From NCBI GenBank assembly GCA_039995105.1, contig CP146203.1, forward strand, positions 372,001-436,000: 64,000 bases of DNA. The letters run 5' to 3'. The notes under the pieces are model-generated. The model did no database searches and was not told the DNA's origin. It was given only the letters and a program-made list of their open reading frames with translations. The translations under genes and the position numbers were made by a program. How positions within the stretch are numbered: position 1 is the first letter of the stretch; each line of letters opens with the position of its first letter. This DNA comes from Jonesiaceae bacterium BS-20 (lineage in GTDB: Bacteria > Actinomycetota > Actinomycetes > Actinomycetales > Cellulomonadaceae). Shown here piece after piece: positions 17,477-26,473 of the stretch.

Positions 17477-18816
17477 TTTTTGAGGCCCTGCCAGATATTC
17501 CACGCTGGTACACAGGGCTTGCCGAGTGGGCCGGTGCTGTAGTCTACATTTTCCTCATGCGGCACCGCTTTGGTGGTTGGAAGAGGGTGGCCCTGATAGC
17601 GGGCGCGCTTCCGGTGTTCATTGGCGTTCAGGTGCTCGCCGGCACCCTTGACATTACGTTCTGGGTCTTTGGTATGGCCGGGGCGATTTTCTCAATCTTT
17701 GCGTTCCTGTACTTCATGACCGACAGCACGCTCAAGGACGCGGGGTATTTGACCGCGCGGGCGTTTGTCCTGGCGGAACTCGTTGCCTCCCTGCAATGGC
17801 AGATCTGGGTCAGTTGGATGCCCCATAAGCCAACGCTTGAGCTGGGTAGCTCCGCGTTCTTTGGCAGCATTGGACTTCTGATTGGCTGCTATGGGCTGGG
17901 CTTTGGGCTGGCCTATTTGGCCGAGCGTAAGAATTTCCCGCAGACCTCTTGGCTTGGGGTGGATAGGTCCTCGCTCGTGATGGCCGCTGCAATTGGTGTG
18001 GGCACATTCTTGGTCAGTAACCTGAGCTTTGTCACCCAAAGTTCCCCGTTCACCGGGAGCAATGACACGGACATCTTCTACATCCGTACCTTGGTGGACC
18101 TGGCCGGATTTGTTGCCCTGTACACCCAACAAACCCACCGCTCACAGATGCGTAACGCGATGGAACTGGCTGAGACCCGCGTGATTATGAAGTCGCAGCA
18201 CGACCAGTTCTTACAGTCCAAACGCAATATTGAAGAGCTTAATCGGATGCACCATGACCTGAAGTATTACATTGACGCGATCCGTGAAGAAGAATCGGCG
18301 GACCGCAGAGCAGACTATCTGCACCAGCTTGAGGACAGTCTGAGCGGCTACGAGTCAGAGATCCGCACGGGCAATCAGATGCTTGATGTGATCCTGAGTT
18401 CCAAGATGGAACGGTGCCTACAAGAGGGCATCACCATGACTAACGTGGTCGATGGCAAGGCCCTTGAATTCATGGATCTGATGGGCCTGAGCGCCCTGTT
18501 TGGCAACGCGATTGATAACGCTATTGAGGCGTGCCTGAAGATCTCTGACAAGGATAAGCGGCACATCAAAGTCTCGGTTTTTACCAAGCAAGAATTTGTC
18601 ATGATCCGGTTTGAGAACTACTGGCCGCGCCCGGTTGATTTTGTTGAAGGTTTGCCGCAAACTACCAAGACTAATCGGAACCGGCACGGGTACGGAACCC
18701 AGAATATGCGTTCGATAGTCCACTCCTACAAGGGTTCAATCACCATTGGGGTGGAGCAAGACTGGTTCACCGTGCGGATCTTGATTCCGCGCGGCAACCA
18801 GACCATCAGTTTTTAG
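17473..18816 (+). CDS. GHKL-type sensor histidine kinase (AgrC/VirS-like)
   Basis: A 447-residue kinase with about six N-terminal hydrophobic helices (residues 15-220), a coiled dimerisation segment, the phospho-acceptor region MHHDLK (H260-H261), and a GHKL ATPase domain with GNAIDNAIEAC and the late glycine motif HGYGTQNMRSI. Kinases of this class pair with LytTR regulators and often sense peptides or membrane signals. The start codon overlaps the regulator stop by four bases. No precursor peptide gene was found next to it, so the ligand is open. Two hairpins follow the stop. Confidence 0.92.
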   Translation: MIFEALPDIPRWYTGLAEWAGAVVYIFLMRHRFGGWKRVALIAGALPVFIGVQVLAGTLDITFWVFGMAGAIFSIFAFLYFMTDSTLKDAGYLTARAFVLAELVASLQWQIWVSWMPHKPTLELGSSAFFGSIGLLIGCYGLGFGLAYLAERKNFPQTSWLGVDRSSLVMAAAIGVGTFLVSNLSFVTQSSPFTGSNDTDIFYIRTLVDLAGFVALYTQQTHRSQMRNAMELAETRVIMKSQHDQFLQSKRNIEELNRMHHDLKYYIDAIREEESADRRADYLHQLEDSLSGYESEIRTGNQMLDVILSSKMERCLQEGITMTNVVDGKALEFMDLMGLSALFGNAIDNAIEACLKISDKDKRHIKVSVFTKQEFVMIRFENYWPRPVDFVEGLPQTTKTNRNRHGYGTQNMRSIVHSYKGSITIGVEQDWFTVRILIPRGNQTISF

Positions 18817-18821
18817 AACTC

Positions 18822-18883
18822 GCACAAGGAACTTGTGCAAACAACTAAGGCTCTGAGTTTGGTCAAACAAACTCAGAGCCTTA
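18822..18883. terminator. Twin hairpins, bidirectional terminator
   Basis: Hairpin one pairs 18822-18828 with 18832-18838. Hairpin two has perfect 15-base arms (18846-18860 and 18869-18883) with an eight-base loop, followed by CTGCTTTT on the plus strand. It separates the sensor kinase from the convergent glycosyltransferase. Confidence 0.85.
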
Positions 18884-18910
18884 ACTGCTTTTCGATGCCT
18901 TACAACAGTT

Positions 18911-19942
18911 TTAGTTGAAGCCAACCAGGATCTTCGAGGCGTGGTAACCCACCCGCATAGCGAAGCGCGTGAGTTTGGTGTCCCGGGAGACCACCCAGCC
19001 AACCAAAGGCTTGCGTAGCTCCTTGGAGAGGTCCGGATCAATGGCCTCAATGTCGCGCCAGATCTGGTTCTTCTTTTCCAACGAGTTTGGGCTGCCGTCG
19101 CGCAGCAACAGCACGGAGGACACCGCGGTTACCAAGGTCGCGTAGCGGGTCATGTAGCGCTCGAGTGAGGCCGGCAGGGTCATGTCCTTGCGGGCCTGGC
19201 TGAGGTGCTTGACCATGAGCATGTTGACGTTGATCTGCTGGTCAATGCGGCCAATCATGACCTTCTCATTGACTGACTGGTCGTCGCGGCCAATGAAGTA
19301 CCGGTAGAGGTCTACGTCAAGGTAGCCAATACGGTGCACCTGGGGTAGCGGCACAAACGCAAAGTAGTTGTCCACGTAGAAACTGTGCTCGGGAACCTCT
19401 AAGTTGACCTCGCGCAGCAGCTCGGTGCGGTAGATCATGGAGTGCATGAGCATGTACTGCCAGGTCCAAAATGAGCGGGCCTGCTTCCAACCAAAGATCT
19501 GGTTGCGCGGCAATGCGTGCCGGTAGTGCACGGAGCGCTTATTGCGTTTGCCCTGCTTCTCGTACACAAAGTTGGTAACCAACAGGTCAAGCTCGCGGTC
19601 TTCCGAACCCAACTTGCGCAGGAGCGTCATGACCTCTTGGTATGCGTCTGGGTCTAGCCAGTCATCTGAATCCAAGACCTTGAAATAGGTTCCGGTCGCA
19701 GCGGCAAGACCCGCATTGATTGCTGAACCGTGGCCGCCGTTGACCTTGTGCACGACCTTGACGCGGTCCGGGTGGGCCGCCTGGATCTCATCGGCAATCC
19801 GGGCGGTGTCATCTTTGGACCCATCGTTGACAATGATTACCTCAATGTCTGGGTAACCGGGCTTCAGTAACGAATCAATGCTTACTTGCATGTATTCCTG
19901 CGAGTTATAGCAGGGAACTACCAACGTCAGAGTGGGAGACAT
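18911..19942 (-). CDS. Glycosyltransferase, GT2 family
   Basis: A 343-residue soluble-looking GT-A enzyme with LVVPCYNSQEY at the N-terminus, VIIVNDGSKDDT, the glycine-rich NGGHGSAINAGL, and the metal-binding LDSDDWLDP. The C-terminal third contains basic and aromatic residues typical of membrane-associated GT2 enzymes. The donor and acceptor cannot be read. A GtrA-like gene lies upstream on the same strand, with a terminator-like hairpin in between. Such pairs often build and flip polyprenol-phosphate sugars. Confidence 0.88.
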   Translation of the reverse strand: MSPTLTLVVPCYNSQEYMQVSIDSLLKPGYPDIEVIIVNDGSKDDTARIADEIQAAHPDRVKVVHKVNGGHGSAINAGLAAATGTYFKVLDSDDWLDPDAYQEVMTLLRKLGSEDRELDLLVTNFVYEKQGKRNKRSVHYRHALPRNQIFGWKQARSFWTWQYMLMHSMIYRTELLREVNLEVPEHSFYVDNYFAFVPLPQVHRIGYLDVDLYRYFIGRDDQSVNEKVMIGRIDQQINVNMLMVKHLSQARKDMTLPASLERYMTRYATLVTAVSSVLLLRDGSPNSLEKKNQIWRDIEAIDPDLSKELRKPLVGWVVSRDTKLTRFAMRVGYHASKILVGFN

Positions 19943-19975
19943 ACCGTGTCCACACGGACCCTTTCAAAATAAGCG

Positions 19976-20012
19976 CCTTGTCCGCCCTGGAAGAATTCCA
20001 GGACGGACAAGG
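19976..20012 (-). terminator. Terminator of the GH3-GtrA operon
   Basis: Arms of 17 bases (19976-19992 and 19996-20012) pair with one G-U wobble in the minus-strand transcript. The minus-strand sequence after the hairpin contains TTATTTTG. It lies between the GtrA-like gene and the GT2 gene, so GT2 expression needs read-through or its own promoter. Confidence 0.75.
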
Positions 20013-20056
20013 GCAAACAGGTTAATTTAGCTGACACGCATACAACGAAGAAGTGC

Positions 20057-20686
20057 TTACTTCCCAGAAGTTTCGGAAGCTACTGCGCCATCAATCTCTG
20101 GTACCCGCTTGAAGATAACCTTGAAGATTGGGAAGAAGATCCAGAAGGACAGGGCACTGTTAATGATCATAGTGATCACATCAGCGATAGTTCCTCCGGT
20201 TGCGCCCCAGCCCCAAGTGTTCATGAGCAGGTCATAAATTGGTGCCTTGTAGAAGCCCTGAAGTGCGGCCGCCGCAAACGTAATCAAGATGTACGCAATG
20301 ATGTACCAGAACGCTGCCCGGCCCATCGAAGTATTGGATTTGAACGTAACATTGCGCTGCGCAAAGAAGTTAATAATCTGCGCAATTGCCAGTGTGATTT
20401 GCACTGCAAGGAAGTATGCGAGCCCGCCACCACCGTCAGGCAGCGCGCCGGCCGCGTAGTCAAAGATGTAAAACGGTGAGACACCGTCGGCGCCGGTTCC
20501 AATTGGGAAGACTTGGAAGTCGGTTGCCACCAGTGAGGTGCCGTTGAAGATGGACCTAAAGAGCGGCATCAGGATCAGCTGAAGAGCGGTTATACCGTTG
20601 CTCAGCAGGAAGAACATAATGAACTGGGCGCGGCCCTGGTGCTTCTCTTCGAAGTTGTTCCACGCGGTACGAATTTTAGTTAGCAC
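20057..20686 (-). CDS. GtrA-like membrane protein
   Basis: A 209-residue protein with four to five hydrophobic helices. FIMFFLLSNGITALQL resembles the first GtrA helix, and FFAQRNVTFKSN matches the conserved NR-x-W/F-TF motif before helix three. It is longer than a typical GtrA (about 130-160 residues) because of an inserted loop at about 50-85. It starts at a GTG five bases after the stop of the cytoplasmic GH3 gene, so the two are co-transcribed. It likely cooperates with the neighbouring GT2 enzyme in polyprenol-sugar handling (inference). Confidence 0.75.
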   Translation of the reverse strand: MLTKIRTAWNNFEEKHQGRAQFIMFFLLSNGITALQLILMPLFRSIFNGTSLVATDFQVFPIGTGADGVSPFYIFDYAAGALPDGGGGLAYFLAVQITLAIAQIINFFAQRNVTFKSNTSMGRAAFWYIIAYILITFAAAALQGFYKAPIYDLLMNTWGWGATGGTIADVITMIINSALSFWIFFPIFKVIFKRVPEIDGAVASETSGK

Positions 20687-20691
20687 GAGTC

Positions 20692-23157
20692 TTAGTTGCC
20701 TTTTACTGAGGAGTCGGACCCGGTGGAAAGCGCAGTGAACTCGCTTTGCAGGGCTTTTTGACGTTTACGGTTACCAAAGAAGTGCTTGATGATTTGCCCA
20801 AGTCCGCGGAAGAAGTTTCCGTTGACCAGGGTCAAGATGCCATCAACCATCTTCATGTCAGCCATGCCACCGCTCATCTTTGCGATCGCACGGAATGGCA
20901 TGCCGTATTGGAAGAGGATATTGAGGTTTGGCACGCCCTTGGCCTCGGCCTTGTTCAGACCGCGCAGCAGGTAGTGCTTGTAGATTGCGCGGGCCAACGG
21001 GCTGCGCGCGTACTTCATGTCAGACAGCGGGGAGTTGTGTCCCAGCGGGGCTGAGGTGGACGTGGTGGCCGGAATTGGGTGGCCCAGGAGAGCCGCAAAT
21101 TCCTGATCGGTGACGTCCTTGACGCGTCCAGCGGTGTAGTTAGCAATCTGTGCTGCGGCGGTTGCCTGCGGGGCAGCCTGACCGTCTACCTGGATGCTTG
21201 CGGTCAACGGGCGTTCGTTGGCGTTGTGGCCAACCGCAACCTGGTAGCTACCGGCGACGGTAATCCACTGGTCGTGTGCCGCGTCGAAGCTGCGGAAGGT
21301 GTACTCATCAAACGCGATGCTAACGGTTGTTGACTCTCCAGCTTCAAGGCTCACCTTGGTGAAGCCCTTGAGTGCGAACGCCGGGGTTGGTCCAAGGTTG
21401 CGAGCCTCGGCGGCAGGAGTGACGTACAACTGTGGAACGTCGGCCCCGGCAACGGAACCGGTGTTGGTCACCGTGACGGTGATGCCGTCCGCGGTGACCG
21501 TGAGGTCGCTGTAAGCAAAGCTGGTGTAGCTCAGACCAAAGCCAAAGGGGAATAGTACTGGGACATCGGCCGTGGTGTAGTAGCGGTAACCAACAAACTG
21601 GCCCTCGCGGTACAGCGCGTGCTGAACGGTCGATGGGAAGTTACCGGCGGTTGGGGTGTCGCTCAGCGCGAGCGGGTAGGTCTCGGACAGACGCCCGGAT
21701 GGATTGACCGCGCCGGTCAGGGCACGCACCATCGCTGGGGCACCAGCCTGACCGCCAAGGTAACCGTGCAGGAGACCCTTGCAGTGTTCAATCCACGGCA
21801 TCTCAACCGCGGAACCGGCAGCAAATACGACAACCACGTTAGGGTTGACGGCGGCCACAGCGGCCAGCAACTCAACCTGGTTCGCGGGAAGGTCCATGTG
21901 CTCACGGTCCTTGCCCTCGGACTCCGCAATCTCGTCAAGACCCAGGTACAGCAGTGCCACGTCAGCGGACTGGGCTGCGAGCTTCGCCTGAGCTAGCAGG
22001 TCAGCGTTGGATGGGGCACCGAACTCAAAGCCGGGTTCGGTGGCAATAACGTCAAGCCCACAGTCGGCTAGTGCCTCAATTGGGGTCACAATCTGGGTTG
22101 GGTTGACCAGTGAAGAACCGGCACCCTGGTAGCGCGGGGTGAACGCGAACTGACCAATAACAGCAACCTTGGTGTTGGCCTCAAGCGGCAGGATTGCGTT
22201 GTCATTTTTGAGCAGCACAATGCTTTGCTCGGCGGCCTCTTGGGCAAGCTTGTGGTTGGTCTCGTAAATGTCGTCCGGGGTGGCAACCGGCTTGATGCGG
22301 TTACCCAGCTCAATGAGCTCGGCGGCTCGGGCATCAAGCTTGGCCTTGTCCACGTTGGTGGCGTTCATGATCTGGCCCACGGAGTCAAAGCCGGGTGATG
22401 GCATCTCGATGGTGCCACCGGCCGCGATTGCGGCGACCGGGTCGTTACCGCCGCCCCAGTCGGTGACGACGGTTCCGTCAAAGCCCCACTCGTCGCGCAG
22501 GATGTTCTGCAACAGCTGTGGGTGTTCGTTTGCGTAAACACCATTGATCAGGTTGTAGCTGGACATGATGGTCAGCGGGCTAGCTTCCTTGACCACAATT
22601 TCAAACGCGGTCAGGTAGATCTCACGCAGCGTGCCCTGGTCCAGTACGGAGTCAGAGGTCATACGGCGGGTCTCTTGAGAGTTCACCGCGAAGTGCTTAG
22701 GGGTTGCTGCCACACCACCGGTCTGGATTCCGCGCACGTAGGCGGCTCCCATTTTTCCGGTCAGGTATGGGTCCTCGGAGAAGTATTCAAAGTTGCGGCC
22801 ACACAGGGGGCTGCGCTTGATGTTGATTCCGGGGCCAAGCAGAACGTCTACGCCAATGTGGGCGGCTTCCTGCCCAAGGGCGGTTCCAATGCGCTCACCA
22901 AGCTGGGGGTTCCAGCTATTGGCGATGGTCGCCGCGGTGGGGAAGCAGGTCGAAGGCTGGGATGCGTTGATGCCCAGGTGGTCTGCGGAGCCCATTTGCT
23001 TACGGATCCCGTGCGGGCCGTCGGCCATAAACAGGGACCGAACACCGAGTCGCTCAATGGGGCGGGAGTGCCAGATGTTCTGGCCGCTCAGTAGTGCAAC
23101 CTTTTCAAGTTCTGACAGGTTAGCTACTACGGATGAGGTCTTGCTGGAATCGCCCAC
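20692..23157 (-). CDS. Glycoside hydrolase family 3, beta-glucosidase type, cytoplasmic
   Basis: An 821-residue GH3 enzyme in normal domain order. The TIM barrel has DGPHGIR, GRNFEYFSEDP, KHFAVNSQE and the nucleophile D233 in VVTDWGGG. The alpha/beta sandwich (GSSLVNP, YLGLDEIAESEGKDRE) and an FnIII-like domain follow. A C-terminal extension of about 130 residues beyond the FnIII-like domain has no recognised fold. There is no signal peptide, so it acts on imported oligosaccharides. The start is a GTG with AAGGAG five bases upstream. It is divergent from the lipoprotein esterase and heads an operon with the GtrA-like gene. Confidence 0.93.
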   Translation of the reverse strand: MGDSSKTSSVVANLSELEKVALLSGQNIWHSRPIERLGVRSLFMADGPHGIRKQMGSADHLGINASQPSTCFPTAATIANSWNPQLGERIGTALGQEAAHIGVDVLLGPGINIKRSPLCGRNFEYFSEDPYLTGKMGAAYVRGIQTGGVAATPKHFAVNSQETRRMTSDSVLDQGTLREIYLTAFEIVVKEASPLTIMSSYNLINGVYANEHPQLLQNILRDEWGFDGTVVTDWGGGNDPVAAIAAGGTIEMPSPGFDSVGQIMNATNVDKAKLDARAAELIELGNRIKPVATPDDIYETNHKLAQEAAEQSIVLLKNDNAILPLEANTKVAVIGQFAFTPRYQGAGSSLVNPTQIVTPIEALADCGLDVIATEPGFEFGAPSNADLLAQAKLAAQSADVALLYLGLDEIAESEGKDREHMDLPANQVELLAAVAAVNPNVVVVFAAGSAVEMPWIEHCKGLLHGYLGGQAGAPAMVRALTGAVNPSGRLSETYPLALSDTPTAGNFPSTVQHALYREGQFVGYRYYTTADVPVLFPFGFGLSYTSFAYSDLTVTADGITVTVTNTGSVAGADVPQLYVTPAAEARNLGPTPAFALKGFTKVSLEAGESTTVSIAFDEYTFRSFDAAHDQWITVAGSYQVAVGHNANERPLTASIQVDGQAAPQATAAAQIANYTAGRVKDVTDQEFAALLGHPIPATTSTSAPLGHNSPLSDMKYARSPLARAIYKHYLLRGLNKAEAKGVPNLNILFQYGMPFRAIAKMSGGMADMKMVDGILTLVNGNFFRGLGQIIKHFFGNRKRQKALQSEFTALSTGSDSSVKGN

Positions 23158-23394
23158 GGAGTCTCCTTCGCAGAGAAATAGATAACGGCGTTGATATCGC
23201 TGAAAGCTGCGGATTAATTCAAGTTGCTAACACCATATCCATGACTAAAGAGGCAGGTTCGTTGTTCATGCACAACCGGTCAATTAACCAGCATGGCCTG
23301 TAATTCGTGGTTTCAAACCCGGTGCGTAATTACCGTACGCGCAGGATGGGGACTTAGGCTGGGACCTGTGCCAGACAGTGAAGGACCGGTTGAA
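23158..23394. promoter_or_regulatory. Divergent region between GH3 and esterase genes
   Basis: This 237-base AT-richer stretch holds the ribosome binding site of the GH3 gene (minus strand, at 23163-23168) and must contain promoters for both divergent genes. The frame of the esterase is open through part of it, but without a plausible start signal before 23395. No clear operator palindrome was identified. Confidence 0.4.
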
Positions 23395-24753
23395 TTGAAG
23401 CTTGTATCAAGGTTGTTGGGGGCCGCTTGTGCGGCCACATTGGTCCTTGCGGTTGGTGCCTGCTCGAGTGATGCCGAGCCCCCGCAGGTGCGGGCGGTCA
23501 CCACGCTTGCCCAGGTGTTGCCGCAGGGACTTACCGTGACGGCCCTAGCAATCGAGTATGACCGGGAGCTGCCCAAGGGGCAGGTTCCGGCGGATGCTTT
23601 TGAGGTGGCAACCACGCTGTGCCTTGAGGGCCAGTCCCGGCACGGCACCGGTGATGGGGGAGCGAAGTGCACATTTGACGATGCCCCACGGACCGTCGTT
23701 TCCGGCCACACTTCCAGCACCAAGACTTTGAGCGGGCAAGCCAGTGCGGGCGCATTTGTCATCCTCGAGCTTTCCCCTCAGGACCAGGCCGCAGCGGCAG
23801 CGCTGTATGACGGCACCTACAGCGATTACTTTGCCTTGGATGAAGCCCTGACCGTGACCCAGGTGAACGATTGGAACCTGGGGAAGACTAAATTTCCCAA
23901 GACCCCGGCCACCTCCGTGACCAGCAGCGCTTCTTACCGCCACGTTGTTGACGAGTATGCCTCTCACGAGTTTGCATCCCAAAGCGGGGTGGTCATGCCG
24001 TATCGGCTGCGCACCCCTGATAACCCCCAGGACCAACGTGCCCCGCTCGTGGTGACCCTGCACGGACACGGCGAGAGCGGGTCCGACAACCTGAGCCAGA
24101 TTGCCGGGACGCAAATCTCGGTGGCCTTTGCAGACCTAGACCGGCAAGCATCGAACCCGGCTTTCATCTTGTCGCCCCAGACTGCCCAAGGCGTGCCCGG
24201 CGGGGCCGAGGGCACCGGGTGGTGGGACCCAAACTGGCGGGCCGCAGTGCTCGAGCTTGTTCAGCAAACCATTGCCGACAACCCGCAGATCGATCCGGAC
24301 CGGGTATACCTGACCGGTCTGTCCATGGGCGCCTACGGATCGTGGCAGCTATTGGCCGAGCACTCGGACCTGTTTGCGGGCGCGGTGCTGGTGTGCGGGG
24401 AGGGCGAGGTAACGGAAGCACTTGCCGAGTTGACGGATTTCCCAATCTGGGTGACCCATTCCGAGGACGACTTTGTGGTTCCCTATGACGCCCCGGGCGC
24501 CGGGCAGCAGATTTTTGAGGCCTTTGAAGCCGCCGGTGTCCCGGTTACCTGGAGCCAGTGGGCGGGGGACCTGCCACTCCAAGAACAACGGGCGCTAGCG
24601 CAGGCCACCTGGGATGAGGCCAAACAGACCGGCAGCAACCATATTCTGACCAAGTTCCCGGCCAATACCACCCCGGTGTTGCCGCACTTCTCCTGGATTC
24701 CTACCTTTGAAAATGACATGATCCTGGATTGGTTGTTCAGTCAGCGGCGTTAG
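23395..24753 (+). CDS. Lipoprotein alpha/beta-hydrolase, putative carbohydrate esterase
   Basis: A secreted lipoprotein: the signal peptide ends in the lipobox VGAC. After an N-terminal beta-rich domain (about 30-200), an alpha/beta-hydrolase domain shows LHGHGESG, the nucleophile elbow GLSMGAYG, an acid in [10 protein letters not shown] and a histidine in LPHFSW. It resembles the PHB-depolymerase/feruloyl-esterase type hydrolases, so it may deacylate plant or surface polysaccharides; this is inferred partly from the GH3 neighbours. The start is a TTG with AAGGA nine bases upstream, giving 452 residues. Its stop overlaps the convergent MFS gene by four bases. Confidence 0.85.
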   Translation: MKLVSRLLGAACAATLVLAVGACSSDAEPPQVRAVTTLAQVLPQGLTVTALAIEYDRELPKGQVPADAFEVATTLCLEGQSRHGTGDGGAKCTFDDAPRTVVSGHTSSTKTLSGQASAGAFVILELSPQDQAAAAALYDGTYSDYFALDEALTVTQVNDWNLGKTKFPKTPATSVTSSASYRHVVDEYASHEFASQSGVVMPYRLRTPDNPQDQRAPLVVTLHGHGESGSDNLSQIAGTQISVAFADLDRQASNPAFILSPQTAQGVPGGAEGTGWWDPNWRAAVLELVQQTIADNPQIDPDRVYLTGLSMGAYGSWQLLAEHSDLFAGAVLVCGEGEVTEALAELTDFPIWVTHSEDDFVVPYDAPGAGQQIFEAFEAAGVPVTWSQWAGDLPLQEQRALAQATWDEAKQTGSNHILTKFPANTTPVLPHFSWIPTFENDMILDWLFSQRR

Positions 24754-26294
24754 TCCGTAGCGGGGCCGGAATGTAGCGGTTGCTCATGAATGAACAGGGT
24801 GAAGACAAACCCGATTAGTATGATCGGAACCGCGTACAGGAACAGGGGCGGCAGCGCATGGGAGAAGGCCACCCCAATCTGGGCTTGGGCGGCCGGCGGC
24901 AAGGACGCCAAGACCTGGGGTGAAAGCGAGCCGATGCTCTTGGCGGGGACGCCGGGAATGGGTTGATCGGCAATGGTGGCGGTAAGCCTACTGATGAACA
25001 TTGAACCAAAGACCGCAATACCAACCGATGCCCCAATCTGGCGGACATAGTTTTGTGTTGATGTTGCCGTCCCCAACACGGCCCGTGGCACGGAGTTTTG
25101 CACAATCAGGGTGAGGTTTTGCATGACCGCGCCAATCCCAAGGCCAAGGACGAGCATTGCCAGCGCGGTGAACCAGTACGGGGTGTTCTGGCCCAGCCGT
25201 GACAGCAGAACCAGCCCCACCCCCGCAACGGCCGTACCTGCGATGGGGTAGATCTTGTACCGGCCCGTGGCAGAGATTCGCCGCCCGGTGCCGATTGAGG
25301 TCGAGAGGATTCCCACCACGATTGGGATCATCATGAGGCCGGATGTGGTTGCATTGACCCGGGAGACCATTTGCAAGAAGGTGGGCAGGTAGGCGATCGC
25401 AACAAACATTGCCACGCCAATGCTTAGCCCCACAATCGTTGGGACCAAGAAGTTGTGGATCTTGAACAGACCCAGCGGAATGACCGGATCGGCGGCGCGG
25501 CGCTCGACCAAAACAAAGAGAGCTACGCCAATAACAATTCCGGCCAGCAAGCCCAAAATTATGGGGTCCGACCATGCATAGGTGGATCCGCCCCAGCTGG
25601 TGACCAGCACGATCATGGTCGACGTGGCTGCGAGCAGGACGACTCCGAGGATGTCCACGGGCAGGCGATCTTGCCGGGGTGGATTGGCGTGCAGCGCAAA
25701 AATGACGGTGCACAGGGCGATCAACCCAATTGGCATATTGACGTAGAACACCCACCGCCACGTCAAGGTGTCGGTGAAGAATCCTCCAATCAGGGGACCG
25801 GCAACTGAGGCCAACCCGAATACTGCGCCGATCAGCCCCATGTACTTACCGCGCTCACGGGGTGAGACTATGTCGCCGATGATGGCTTGGGCGCCAATCA
25901 TTAGTCCGCCGCCACCGATCCCTTGGAGACCTCGGAACATGATGAGCTGGACCATGCTCTGGGCTAGTCCAGACAGGATTGAACCGATTAGGAAGATGAC
26001 AATAGCAAAGATGAACACGGGTTTACGGCCCAGGACATCTCCGGCCTTGCCGTAGAGGGGCAGCCCGATCGTTGCGGCTAGGAGGTAGGCGGTGATGACC
26101 CAGGAGATGTGCTCGAGGCCGTTGAGGTCCCCTACGATGGTGGGCAATGCGGTCGCTACGATTGTTTGGTCAAGAGCGGCAAGGAGCATCGCGAGCATGA
26201 GGCCCGCAAAGGTCCATTTGAATTGACTGCGGGTGAGGAGTCTTGCCGGTGTTTGGGCTACAGATTCCGGTGCGGGTGTATCTGAACTTGTCAT
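24750..26294 (-). CDS. MFS drug exporter, DHA2 (EmrB/QacA) family
   Basis: A 514-residue transporter with 14 predicted helices. It has the DHA2 landmarks [13 protein letters not shown] in helix one, [15 protein letters not shown] (motif A), and the [12 protein letters not shown] and GPLIGGFF antiporter motifs. It would use the proton gradient to export amphipathic compounds. A GGGGAG lies four bases before the ATG. No TetR or MarR regulator adjoins it. Export of a toxic sugar or aglycone released by the nearby hydrolases is possible but unproven. Confidence 0.92.
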   Translation of the reverse strand: MTSSDTPAPESVAQTPARLLTRSQFKWTFAGLMLAMLLAALDQTIVATALPTIVGDLNGLEHISWVITAYLLAATIGLPLYGKAGDVLGRKPVFIFAIVIFLIGSILSGLAQSMVQLIMFRGLQGIGGGGLMIGAQAIIGDIVSPRERGKYMGLIGAVFGLASVAGPLIGGFFTDTLTWRWVFYVNMPIGLIALCTVIFALHANPPRQDRLPVDILGVVLLAATSTMIVLVTSWGGSTYAWSDPIILGLLAGIVIGVALFVLVERRAADPVIPLGLFKIHNFLVPTIVGLSIGVAMFVAIAYLPTFLQMVSRVNATTSGLMMIPIVVGILSTSIGTGRRISATGRYKIYPIAGTAVAGVGLVLLSRLGQNTPYWFTALAMLVLGLGIGAVMQNLTLIVQNSVPRAVLGTATSTQNYVRQIGASVGIAVFGSMFISRLTATIADQPIPGVPAKSIGSLSPQVLASLPPAAQAQIGVAFSHALPPLFLYAVPIILIGFVFTLFIHEQPLHSGPATD

Positions 26295-26411
26295 CGTTCT
26301 CCCCAGTATTGGGTCCGCATCAAAATAGGCAACTCGACGGTGGCGCGGACAACCAGAACTTCAGTCTACGCCGCAGCTCGTTGCGGGGCAGAAGCACTTT
26401 GGGACAGAAAA

Positions 26412-26451
26412 ACCGGGTTGGTTTCCCATGCGCGTGGGAAACCAACCCGGT
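26412..26451 (-). terminator. Rho-independent terminator of GH3 lipoprotein gene
   Basis: Perfect 17-base arms (26412-26428 and 26435-26451) with a six-base loop. On the minus strand the hairpin is followed by TTTTTCTG. It ends the transcript of the GH3 gene at 26474. Confidence 0.92.
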
Positions 26452-26473
26452 CTAGTTTAGTTACGAGGTATGG

